Shown piece after piece: positions 33,540 through 41,252 of a stretch of 56,440 nt of DNA (within the stretch, counting starts at the first letter, position 1; each line of letters opens with the position of its first letter). Origin of the DNA: a virus; IMG/VR virus record IMGVR_UViG_3300036983_000059, positions 1-56,440 of that record; one strand, given 5' to 3'. The position numbers were made by a program, and so were the translations under genes. The notes under the pieces were generated by a model, which was given only the letters and a program-made list of their open reading frames with translations, ran no database searches and had not been told where the DNA came from.

Positions 33540-33745
33540 AAGAACAAACAAGTTTTAAAAAAGCTTGATGATTTGTTGCACAAGAGGCCAGGTTGTTGAC
33601 TATAACTATTATACATTTAGTTGGGGCTAAACTATATCTTGCGAGTTATATTCTCATAAAACAAATGTTATCCTAGGCCATCATCTTGAAATTAATTTAT
33701 AATATTTACTAGTTAAAGCAAACTAAATGAATTAAATGAGGTGCT
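33540..33745 (+). ncRNA. Predicted structured non-coding RNA with its own promoter
   Basis: No protein gene is present. A nested rod-like fold can be drawn: CAAGA (33581-33585)/TCTTG (33684-33688), GGCC (33586-33589)/GGCC (33676-33679), AGG/CCT, TTGTT (33593-33597)/AACAA (33660-33664), TATAACT (33601-33607)/AGTTATA (33644-33650), then TTTAG-TTGGGG-CTAAA (33616-33631). A promoter lies just upstream and a perfect palindrome follows at 33746-33773. The rod with internal bulges recalls regulatory RNAs such as 6S, but no known family is matched. Folding was done by eye. Confidence 0.5.
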
Positions 33746-33773
33746 TTTTAGCATTTTTATAAAAATGCTAAAA
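33746..33773 (+). terminator. Perfect 28-base palindrome, possible terminator
   Basis: The 14-base arm beginning TTTTAGCAT (33746-33759) pairs with the arm 33760-33773. The T-rich and A-rich ends could make a terminator usable in either direction, though no extra T run follows on the + strand. It could also be a protein-binding site. Confidence 0.5.
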
Positions 33774-33840
33774 CAAAAGTTTATTAATCAATTAATAAAG
33801 GGACAAACCAAAATTAAAAATATTTTAGGAGTTGATTCAA

Positions 33841-34053
33841 ATGTCTAATTTTAAATCTCTTTTTAAAAATCAATATAACAAATTAGTTGATCATCCATCA
33901 GCCAAACCTACTATTTGTAACAATCATCTACAAAAAGATAATTTTAGTTTTGTATCTGAGTATGAAATTAAATCAGTTGATATTTCACCTGCTAGCTCTG
34001 ATAAAACAAGAAATGAAAATAATAGATATAAAAATGAATTAATACTCAAATAA
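33841..34053 (+). CDS. Hypothetical small protein
   Basis: 70 residues from ATG 33841 with TTAGGAG upstream; TTG 33832 is in frame but overlaps the site spacing. Polar, Ser/Asn-rich, no clear fold pattern. No family recognised. Confidence 0.45.
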   Translation: MSNFKSLFKNQYNKLVDHPSAKPTICNNHLQKDNFSFVSEYEIKSVDISPASSDKTRNENNRYKNELILK

Positions 34054-34156
34054 AAGAAGGAAATATTCGACTATTGATATAATTGACTCCAAACTCCATT
34101 GCTTTAACTCGCAAGTATTATAAATTCAAATAAAATTCTATTAAGTGGTGAAAAAT

Positions 34157-34360
34157 ATGAACATAACAAAAGAGCAATTTGTTAGTTTAGCCATGAAAGA
34201 ATTACAACGAAGAAAAGATAAAAAAGAAATTGAAAAAAATAAACCAAAAGAAAATAAACCAAAAGATGAAACGCAAATTATTGAATATATAAGAGAAAAA
34301 TCGAGAAAAAATAAAGCAAGATTTGCAAACACAAAATTAACTGGAAAAAATAATTTTTAA
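34157..34360 (+). CDS. Small charged helical protein
   Basis: 67 residues, ATG 34157 (weak GGTG site; GTG 34148 is an alternative). Lys/Glu-rich with a repeated KPKENKPKDE-type linker (ELQRRKDKKEIEKNK). It precedes a terminator and the late packaging genes. No family recognised. Confidence 0.4.
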   Translation: MNITKEQFVSLAMKELQRRKDKKEIEKNKPKENKPKDETQIIEYIREKSRKNKARFANTKLTGKNNF

Positions 34361-34378
34361 TCAATAAAGAAAAAAAAG

Positions 34379-34414
34379 AAAGTTTACACGCTTTTTAAGA
34401 AGGTAAACTTTTTT
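34379..34414 (+). terminator. Rho-independent terminator before the terminase genes
   Basis: AAAGTTTAC (34379-34387) pairs with GTAAACTTT (34403-34411), followed by T. The 15-base loop is larger than usual. The following 155 bases up to the terminase gene hold no clear promoter by eye. Confidence 0.75.
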
Positions 34415-34569
34415 CATTTTTCTTTTTGCCATAAAATAATCTTTTTTCAGCGAAAACGCAAAACAAAAAAATCAATAAAAACTACTGTATCTAAATTTGT
34501 AAAAAATAAAAGATAATAAATAGCGAATAAGACGAATAAAACAAATTGTAAAATAGGAGTGAATAAAAA

Positions 34570-35187
34570 ATGGCTAAAGGTAAAAAGAAATCGTGCAAGG
34601 TTTGTGAAAGTCAAAATCGTCTTGAAATAGAAATATGGAAATTAGTAGATGGCTTATCGCCAAGACCAATAGAGGATAAGCTATACGAAGAAAAGGGGGA
34701 AGAAATAAGCCATGCTACTATTAATACTCACTTTAGAGATCATGTAGATAAAAAACGTGAATTAACTGTTAAATATATGGCTCACAAACGTGCTATAGCT
34801 GATGGCACAGCAATAGATGATTCAGATGAAACAGGTATTAAGTTAAAAGAGTTAAATAGATTAGATGACTCAATAGGGGAAGCACATATTTTAGTGCAGG
34901 CTGCCAGCAGGGAGATTAGGAATCAGCTTAAGATGAAAATCGCTAAAACTACTACTAGTGTTAAAGGTAGTAAGATAAAGTTAAGCGATGAGAATGGAAA
35001 CTTGGTTACCTATACACCTCTACAACAGGTACTAGTGCAGCTATATAAAACAGCATCAGAAGAGTTAAGACAATCGGTTAAAACTAAGATGGAAATATTA
35101 GGTGTAGATTCAGCCAGCAGAGCAGTAGATACTCAATCAACGCTAGTTGACCTTATTATGCAAGTAGAGGAAGCCGGTGATGAGTAA
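34570..35187 (+). CDS. terS: Terminase small subunit
   Basis: 205 residues, AGGAG upstream. The N-terminus has a Cys pair (CKVCESQNRLEIE) and a helix-turn-helix-like stretch (SHATINTHFRDHV). The C-terminal half is helical (LVDLIMQVEEAGDE). It overlaps the large-subunit gene by one base. It would recognise the packaging site on phage DNA. The call rests mainly on position and DNA-binding layout. Confidence 0.7.
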   Translation: MAKGKKKSCKVCESQNRLEIEIWKLVDGLSPRPIEDKLYEEKGEEISHATINTHFRDHVDKKRELTVKYMAHKRAIADGTAIDDSDETGIKLKELNRLDDSIGEAHILVQAASREIRNQLKMKIAKTTTSVKGSKIKLSDENGNLVTYTPLQQVLVQLYKTASEELRQSVKTKMEILGVDSASRAVDTQSTLVDLIMQVEEAGDE

Positions 35188-36650
35188 TGAAGTCTAATGC
35201 TAATGCAAAGGCTAAAATGATCTCTACTAGGCTGAAGCAAGATGGCGTATACTTTATTAGAGAAATACTAGGCGAAAAGCTATGGAGTAAACAAAGGGAA
35301 ATAGTAGAATCAGTTTGGAATAATAAAAAAACAACAGTTAAAGCTTGCCACGGTATAGGTAAAAGCTTCACTGCAGGAAAGATTATATTGGCTTTTTTGT
35401 TTAGCTTTAAAAACAGTATAGTTCTTAGTACAGCTCCTACATGGAGACAAGTAGAAAAACTTATATGGAAAGAAGTGAGAGCAGCCTATGCTAAATCAAG
35501 AGTTCCATTAGGTGGAGAATTAATGCCAAAGAGCCCTGAATTGCAAATAATACAAGATCAATGGTATGCTGCTGGTATTAGTACAAATGATCCTAATAGA
35601 TTTCAAGGGTTTCATGAAGAGCACATATTGGTTATAGCAGATGAAGCTGCTGGTATTAATGAAGATATATTTATTGGTATGGATGGATTGCTTACCTCTG
35701 CCAATTCAAGGCTTTTGCTAATAGGAAATCCAACTTCAACAAGTGGATCATTCTATGGATCATTTAAAGATCCCAGCTTTAATAAGATATCTATTAGTTG
35801 TTATGAAACACCAAATTTTAGAGCATTCAATATATTGCCTGCTGATATTGCTAACGGGAATTGGTTTAACAAGATAGGCAATAGGAAAATGATAGCACCT
35901 AAGATGATAACACCCGAATGGGTGGCAGATAAGCATAGAAAATGGGGAGTTGATTCTCCACTATATCAAAGCAGAGTATTAGGGCAATTCCCAACAGAAG
36001 GTGATGATACTTTAATTCCACTTAGTTGGGTTGAGTTAGCAATGGAAAGATGGGAAGAAACTCCCGAAGGCAGCGTTATAGAGCTGGGTGTTGACGTTGC
36101 TGAATTTGGTTCTGACAGCACATGTATAGCTACTAGAAAAGGGAGAAAAGTTCTTCCACTAGAAGTTTATGCAAAACAAAGCGTTATGGAAACAGCAGGC
36201 AAGGTAATGGCTAAATATTTCCAAGACAATCCTTCAGCTATAAAGATAGATGTTATTGGTTTAGGAACTGGAGTTGCAGGAAGATGTGCTGAGCAAGGTG
36301 CACCAATAACAAGGGTAAATGTTGCTGAATCTCCTGGCGGTGGCGATGATCAAAAAGAAAGATTTATAAATAAAAGATCGCAATTGTGGTGGGCATTAAG
36401 AGAAGCCTTAGATCCTGATGCAGAAAACAATCCAAACCCTTTAGCTTTGCCTAAAGATGAAGAGCTTTTGATGGACCTATCTTCTGTTAAATATAAAATA
36501 AATTCGAATGGTAAAATCCAAGTAGAGAGTAAAGATGATATGAAAAAGCGAATACATAGATCCCCAGATAGAGGGGATGCAGTTGTTTTAGTAAACGCAC
36601 CTCAATCTTTGCTAGAAGAAAAAGAAGCAGCAACGCCAAACATTAGGTAA
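35187..36650 (+). CDS. terL: Terminase large subunit
   Basis: 487 residues. ATPase: Walker A ACHGIGKS (residues 53-60) and Walker B VIADEA (Asp152-Glu153), with STAPTWRQVEKLIWKE as the typical motif after Walker A. Nuclease domain: ELGVDVAEFGSDST (first catalytic Asp) and later RSPDRGDAVVLV. It packages DNA into proheads and cuts the concatemer. The tRNA-like element follows its stop by three bases. Confidence 0.95.
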   Translation: MKSNANAKAKMISTRLKQDGVYFIREILGEKLWSKQREIVESVWNNKKTTVKACHGIGKSFTAGKIILAFLFSFKNSIVLSTAPTWRQVEKLIWKEVRAAYAKSRVPLGGELMPKSPELQIIQDQWYAAGISTNDPNRFQGFHEEHILVIADEAAGINEDIFIGMDGLLTSANSRLLLIGNPTSTSGSFYGSFKDPSFNKISISCYETPNFRAFNILPADIANGNWFNKIGNRKMIAPKMITPEWVADKHRKWGVDSPLYQSRVLGQFPTEGDDTLIPLSWVELAMERWEETPEGSVIELGVDVAEFGSDSTCIATRKGRKVLPLEVYAKQSVMETAGKVMAKYFQDNPSAIKIDVIGLGTGVAGRCAEQGAPITRVNVAESPGGGDDQKERFINKRSQLWWALREALDPDAENNPNPLALPKDEELLMDLSSVKYKINSNGKIQVESKDDMKKRIHRSPDRGDAVVLVNAPQSLLEEKEAATPNIR

Positions 36651-36653
36651 ATT

Positions 36654-36774
36654 TATGTGGTGGTGGAATAAGTAGACACTTGGCATAGGCATAAGAATGC
36701 TTCGAAGCGTAATAAAAATGTTAGAACTGCCTAAATCCTGCATTCATGTAAGGTGCGAATCCTTGCCCACATAA
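36654..36774 (+). tRNA. tRNA-Leu-like element with about 36 extra nt
   Basis: TATGTGG (36654-36660) pairs perfectly with CCACATA (36767-36773). The next bases TG then GTGGAATAAGTAGACAC are the D-arm hallmark of tRNA-Leu. The T arm is TAAGG-TGCGAAT-CCTTG (36749-36765). The total is 121 nt, against about 85 for tRNA-Leu. The extra sequence lies in the anticodon region, enclosed by TAGGCA (36686-36691)/TGCCTA (36728-36733). TTAGAA at 36721-36726 could be the loop of a UAG anticodon. No CCA is encoded. It may be interrupted, degenerate or a tRNA-like RNA. Confidence 0.5.
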
Positions 36775-36807
36775 CGAAATAATATTAAGTGAAAAGGGGG
36801 AAAAACA

Positions 36808-36984
36808 ATGTCATATAGTATTTTTAGTCAATGCTCACTTTGTGATAAAAAGAGCGATTGCACAGATTTAAAAGAAATTGAAAAAGCAGTAATAGCAATT
36901 CATTTCAAAGGTTTTGAAGATGGCCATAAAGGTGGTGGAGTAATAAATTTGCATTGTGTAAGACAATCAAGCAGTGCAAATTAA
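36808..36984 (+). CDS. Small Cys-rich protein next to a radical SAM gene
   Basis: 58 residues from ATG 36808, AGGGGGAAAAAC upstream. It carries CSLCDKKSDC near the N-terminus and INLHCVRQ near the end, so a small metal site is plausible. Its stop overlaps the radical SAM start codon (TAATG), indicating coupled translation. It could be a partner or substrate of that enzyme, by position only. Confidence 0.5.
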   Translation: MSYSIFSQCSLCDKKSDCTDLKEIEKAVIAIHFKGFEDGHKGGGVINLHCVRQSSSAN

Positions 36985-37955
36985 TGAAAAATGTAGTAAT
37001 TGAAATTACAAACAAGTGCAATTTAAATTGTAAGCATTGCGGCTCAACAAAAAATAATGACGAATTAAGCGTTGAAGCAATTAAGACATTATTGAGTGAT
37101 TTAAACGAAGTAAAGCATATTTCAATTACAGGTGGTGAGCCAACCCTCCACAAAGATATAGTTGAAATAGTTAAATTATGCTCAGCCAAATGCAATACAA
37201 GTATAATCACAAATGCAACATGCAGTGAAAAATTATTAAGGGAAATTATAGATGCAGGTATTGACTTAATTTCTTTTAGTGTTGATGGACTCCCAAAGAC
37301 TCATGATGAAATCAGAAATAAAAAAGTAAGTATTAATATGTTTAGATTAATAAATGTTGCTAAGTGGTATGTAGAGATTTCTGCAGTGACGACGGTAACT
37401 AAGCAAAATATAAATGAATTAAGAGAAATTCGAAGTTGGTTATTTGAAAATGGTTTTGATAGGTGGCAACTTCAATTAGGAATTCCTTATGGTAACATGA
37501 CAAAAGAAAACATGATAGAGCCAAAGCAAATAATTGACATAATAAAAGTTGCTCATGAAACTCAAAGTTTAATTGTAGATTTAGCTGATTGTGTTGGCTA
37601 CTATAGCAAGCTAGAGCATGAAGTTAGAACGAAGAACAATTGTGCTTGGAGTGGATGTCAAGCAGGTAAATCTGTTTTAGGAATATTAGCAAATGGTGAT
37701 GTTGTTGGTTGCACTTCAATAAGGGATAAAAATTTTATTGAAGGGAATATTTATAATGAATCAATTAAAGATATATGGCAAAACAAGTTTAATGCATTAA
37801 GAAATTTATGCCAAGCAGATTTATCTGGTAAATGCAAAAATTGTAAATACACAATGTGTTTAGGAGGTTGTCACAGCATGAAAATAGCCCTCAATAATTC
37901 TTTATATAGTGAAAATAATTATTGTATGTATAACTTGGCTAGAACGGAGGGTTAG
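36984..37955 (+). CDS. Radical SAM enzyme with SPASM-type C-terminus
   Basis: 323 residues from ATG 36984 (TTG 36954 rejected because it lies inside the preceding small gene). The 4Fe-4S motif is Cys12, Cys16, Cys19 (CNLNCKHC); GGEP occurs at 50-53. The C-terminus has many Cys (CAWSGCQAG, CKNCKYTMCLGGCHS, NYCMY), as in SPASM domains that bind auxiliary Fe-S clusters. Such enzymes often modify peptides or proteins. Its place inside a structural gene block marks it as a cargo gene. The substrate is unknown. Confidence 0.9.
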   Translation: MKNVVIEITNKCNLNCKHCGSTKNNDELSVEAIKTLLSDLNEVKHISITGGEPTLHKDIVEIVKLCSAKCNTSIITNATCSEKLLREIIDAGIDLISFSVDGLPKTHDEIRNKKVSINMFRLINVAKWYVEISAVTTVTKQNINELREIRSWLFENGFDRWQLQLGIPYGNMTKENMIEPKQIIDIIKVAHETQSLIVDLADCVGYYSKLEHEVRTKNNCAWSGCQAGKSVLGILANGDVVGCTSIRDKNFIEGNIYNESIKDIWQNKFNALRNLCQADLSGKCKNCKYTMCLGGCHSMKIALNNSLYSENNYCMYNLARTEG

Positions 37956-37957
37956 AG

Positions 37958-38740
37958 GTGAAAGAACTTGAAGTGTTAAAAGAACTCCTAGATTTTATAG
38001 GTATTAAAGAAGCGATAGAAATGCTTAAGAAAGAAGGTGGAAAACCAAAATGGGGAAGTGGTGGTTCTAGTGGAGGAGGCGGAGGATCAGGAAGCGAAGA
38101 GCCAAAACAGTTAGAGGTTAGCGAAGTTGAAGAACAAGTAAATAATTTTTATAATAAATTAGATAGTGAAGAATTGGAAACTCTAAAAGAATATATAGAT
38201 TCTGAAAACTCATTTGTAATCAATGACATGCTTAATTCTGGAGTTTATAATGAAATAAAAAATAATACTTATGGAATAGTAGACGATCTCGAAGCCAGAA
38301 ACTTTAAGAACATAGATAATCTATCAAGTATTATTGATAAAGCGGATGCAATTCCTCGTGATATTAAAGTGTTTCGGTATTCTGATGAAAAATTCATTTA
38401 TGCAGTTAGCAAATCTTTTGGAGATAAGGATTTTTCCAATAATGTTTTGAAAGCAATAAAAGATAAAGATCATGTTGAAATGGCAAAATTAATGAACTCA
38501 AAAGGTGCGTCTAGCTTTACTAATAAATCGTTTGTAAGTACAAGCTTTAATAAAAAGAAAAATGAATTTACTGATAGAAAAGTATTAATTGAATTAAGTG
38601 TAAAAAAAGGTCAAAAAGCTTTAATAACAAATAATTTTAAAGAGTCTGAAATATTGTTTGACAAAGGGACAAAAATGAATATAAGCGGTTACAAAATGGA
38701 TGGTGAAAAAATGATAGTGAAAGTTGAGGTAACCCAATGA
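37958..38740 (+). CDS. ADP-ribosyltransferase with N-terminal Gly/Ser-rich tag
   Basis: 260 residues from GTG 37958 (GGAGG upstream). Residues 1-45 form a helical segment ending in LKKEGGKPKWGSGG and a Gly/Ser linker. Residues about 55-260 show mono-ADP-ribosyltransferase marks: Arg140 (KVFRYSDE), Ser194-Thr-Ser196 (FVSTSFN) and Glu229-x-Glu231 (KESEILFDKG). The E-x-E pattern implies Arg-directed modification. Phage ARTs such as T4 Alt travel in the virion and modify host proteins at injection. The N-terminal tag recurs in the next, broken gene. Confidence 0.8.
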   Translation: MKELEVLKELLDFIGIKEAIEMLKKEGGKPKWGSGGSSGGGGGSGSEEPKQLEVSEVEEQVNNFYNKLDSEELETLKEYIDSENSFVINDMLNSGVYNEIKNNTYGIVDDLEARNFKNIDNLSSIIDKADAIPRDIKVFRYSDEKFIYAVSKSFGDKDFSNNVLKAIKDKDHVEMAKLMNSKGASSFTNKSFVSTSFNKKKNEFTDRKVLIELSVKKGQKALITNNFKESEILFDKGTKMNISGYKMDGEKMIVKVEVTQ

Positions 38741-39092
38741 GTAAAAAAATAATACGGTTTCTTCAATCGGAAGACAGTGTTGAATTTGATGATAATAAAA
38801 AAATGTTAAATAAAGATAAAACAGAAAATATTGATAGAGAAGAGCTTGAAGAATTAAAAGAGTTAATAGAATTTGTTGAAATTAGGTTAGCTATTGAAGA
38901 GCTTAAAAAAAGAAGGTGGCCACCCTAAGTGGGGATCAGGTAGTGGAGGCTCTGGCGGCGGAGGAAGTGGAGGAAGTCCTGCTGAAGATAGAAAAAGAAG
39001 TTGTTATGGCTAGAAATGCACCAGTAAAAATTAAAGATGTAACCTTTGACGATAAAACAAAAAGAATAGTTATGCATGCTGAACCGACATAA
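38737..39092 (+). pseudogene. Frame-broken gene sharing the ART's N-terminal tag
   Basis: The first frame (ATG 38737) reads a helical protein ending EELKKRRWPP at 38928. A +1 shift at the A run 38905-38911 restores KKEGGHPKWGSGSGGSGGGG, matching the tag of the preceding ART. A second +1 shift at the A run near 38992-38996 restores KEVVMARNAPVKIK and a stop at 39090-39092. Rejoined, it would be about 117 residues. Both breaks are explained by one extra A each. Real decay and homopolymer sequencing error are both possible. ATG 39006 could still give a 28-residue peptide. Confidence 0.6.
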
Positions 39093-39107
39093 AAAGGAGG
39101 TGATAAG

Positions 39108-40418
39108 TTGTTTGAAGGAATAAAATCTTGGTTTATTAAAGAAAATCCAGTAGCAAAAATAATTGTTGAACAAAAATTAGGACAACCTATATGGACAGAT
39201 GTAGCAAAGTATAATGCATTATCTACTGCAGGTTATAAATCAAATGTTTATGTGTTTGCTTGCATAGATAAAATAGCAAAAGCATGCGGTGGCATTGATT
39301 GGTTATTGTACAACAATTCAAGTAATAAAGATGGTAAAACTGAAATAACTAAGCACCCATTATTATCACTAATCAAAAGACCGAATCCGCTGCAAGGGCA
39401 ATCAAAGTTCATTCAAGATGTTTTTGGTTATTTAAAATTATCTGGCAATAGCTTTATATTAAAGGTAGGCCCAGAAAATAAACCACCTCTTGAGTTGTAT
39501 GCACTAAGGCCTGATAGAATGCAAGTGATAGCAGGAACAACATTAGGTACTGTAAGTGGTTATAAGTATAAAATTGGTGCAAATGAAGTATCATTTAAGC
39601 CTGAGGAAATATTGCATTTAAAAACATTTAATCCAACAGATGATTTTTTAGGAATGAGTCCCGGAGAGCCAGCAGGAAAGAGTTTAGACCAAAGCAATAT
39701 GTCTAAATCATGGAATGTCAGTTTATTGCAAAATAGCGCTAGACCTCCTGGAGTATTAAAAACAGAACAAAATTTAAATGATGCTCAATTTAATAGGTTA
39801 GAGAATAAATGGTATTCGAAGTATGCTGGGTATAAAAACGCTGGAACACCCCCAATATTAGAAGGTGGCTTATCTTGGCAAAGTATGGGATTAAGCCCAG
39901 CTGATATGGAGTGGCTAGAAGGTCAAAAGCTGAGTGCTAGAGAAATTGCTATTGCATTAAGTGTTCCACCTGAGCTAATAGGTGATAACAGCAATAAAAC
40001 ATATTCTAATTATAAAGAAGCTAGATCAGCATTTTATGAAGAAACAATTCTTCCCGACATGGATTGGTTTAAAGATGAATTAAATAATTGGCTAACTCCG
40101 TTGTATGGTGAAAATCTTTATTTAGATTACGACAAAGACGACATTGAAGCTTTGCAAGAGGATAGAAACGATGTTTGGAAAAGAGTAATGACTTCTAATT
40201 GGCTAACAGTAAATGAAAAAAGAGTTGCAACTGGTTATGATGAGCGAGATGATGGTGACGTTATATTAGTAAATGGCACATTAGTATCTTTGGATGCTTT
40301 AGGAGACTCATCTGAAAACAATAATGCTAATACTAATGATAATATTGATAACACCGATAAAGTTGAGCAGGAAGGCAATCAGAGCGAAGACGATGCTAAA
40401 AAAAAACTAAAAACCTAA
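39108..40418 (+). CDS. Portal protein, HK97 type
   Basis: 436 residues from TTG 39108, with AAGGAGGTGATAAG directly upstream. It shows the phage portal family pattern: YKSNVYVFACIDKIAKA near the start, ITKHPLLSLIKRPNP, then ALRPDRMQVI and a C-terminal LSVPPELIGD. It forms the dodecameric vertex through which DNA passes. The last 30 residues are polar, and the gene ends in a nine-A run that may frameshift into the MuF gene. Confidence 0.93.
   Translation: MFEGIKSWFIKENPVAKIIVEQKLGQPIWTDVAKYNALSTAGYKSNVYVFACIDKIAKACGGIDWLLYNNSSNKDGKTEITKHPLLSLIKRPNPLQGQSKFIQDVFGYLKLSGNSFILKVGPENKPPLELYALRPDRMQVIAGTTLGTVSGYKYKIGANEVSFKPEEILHLKTFNPTDDFLGMSPGEPAGKSLDQSNMSKSWNVSLLQNSARPPGVLKTEQNLNDAQFNRLENKWYSKYAGYKNAGTPPILEGGLSWQSMGLSPADMEWLEGQKLSAREIAIALSVPPELIGDNSNKTYSNYKEARSAFYEETILPDMDWFKDELNNWLTPLYGENLYLDYDKDDIEALQEDRNDVWKRVMTSNWLTVNEKRVATGYDERDDGDVILVNGTLVSLDALGDSSENNNANTNDNIDNTDKVEQEGNQSEDDAKKKLKT
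40400..40406 (+). promoter_or_regulatory. Predicted -1 ribosomal frameshift site, portal into MuF
   Basis: A AAA AAA is aligned to the portal frame (codons at 40401 and 40404), inside nine A (40398-40406). A -1 slip continues at ACT 40406 into the MuF frame, which has no good start codon of its own. The portal frame stops at 40416-40418. Confidence 0.55.
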
Positions 40419-41194
40419 ATATATCTACTGAGGAAGAAAAAGAAATATGGTGGAAAAAAGTAGATAGCAAAAGAGCAAAATGGGAATTGATAATTGAAAA
40501 GCTAATTGCAAATAGATTCTCCAAAGAACAAGATAATGTAATAAATGCAATAAATAAATCTGATTTAAAAAATGTTACTAATAATGCTTTGAAAGAAATA
40601 GATAAGCAAGAAGCTGATTGGGTTAAAATGTTTAAAGCTTTATACTTATCTGTAGGGGAAGAGTTTGCAAAAGAAACATATGATAATTTAAAAAAACAAA
40701 AGTCGATTGATTTAAAAGGTAATGTAGATAGTTGGTTGAAATATGTATTAGAGTGGTTAAAGCTTTATGCAGGTAATAAAATTGTAAATATATTAAAGAC
40801 AACAAAAGAAACAGTAAGAGCCCAGTTAGAAGAAGGCGTTCGATTGGGTGAGAGTATTAAGCAGTTAGCCAAAAGAATAGATACATTGTATTTAGCCCAA
40901 ATAATAAAGAATAGATCAATAGTAATTGCAAGAACAGAAGTTATAGCAGCAAGCAATTTGGGCAACAGAGCAGGTGCACTATCAACTGGATTGAAGCTAG
41001 ATAAAGAGTGGATAAGTACAAGAGATAAAAGAACTAGATCAGCTCACGAAGCAGCAGATGGCCAAAGAACAAATATGGAAAAACCATATACAGTTATGGG
41101 TGAAAAATTAATGTTCCCTGGTGATACAAGTTTAGGTGCAGGAGGATCAAATACGATTCAATGCAGATGCACAGAAGGCTATCATGCGAAATAA
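40406..41194 (+). CDS. MuF / SPP1 gp7-like head morphogenesis protein, probably expressed as a portal fusion
   Basis: The frame opens at 40400 and the protein already looks like a MuF N-terminus at STEEEKEIWWKKVDSKRAKW (from 40424), upstream of the first possible start, TTG 40487. The C-terminal MuF core has VIARTEVIAASNLG, RSAHEAADGQ, MFPGDTSLGAGG and the CRC end. Fusion by -1 frameshift would give a portal-MuF protein of about 695 residues; unshifted portal is 436. Portal-MuF fusions exist in other phages. TTG 40487 has no ribosome site. An indel in the A run could also explain the arrangement. Confidence 0.75.
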   Translation, partial: TKNLNISTEEEKEIWWKKVDSKRAKWELIIEKLIANRFSKEQDNVINAINKSDLKNVTNNALKEIDKQEADWVKMFKALYLSVGEEFAKETYDNLKKQKSIDLKGNVDSWLKYVLEWLKLYAGNKIVNILKTTKETVRAQLEEGVRLGESIKQLAKRIDTLYLAQIIKNRSIVIARTEVIAASNLGNRAGALSTGLKLDKEWISTRDKRTRSAHEAADGQRTNMEKPYTVMGEKLMFPGDTSLGAGGSNTIQCRCTEGYHAK

Positions 41195-41252
41195 GGAAGA
41201 TGGATTTCATGAATACGATGTTTAAAATAATTTAGAAAGGAAGTGATATGGT

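Noticed and set aside
33841-34360. Possible repressor or integrase in the gap before terminase
   Set aside because: The small proteins have no helix-turn-helix or recombinase motifs, and no integrase was found anywhere.
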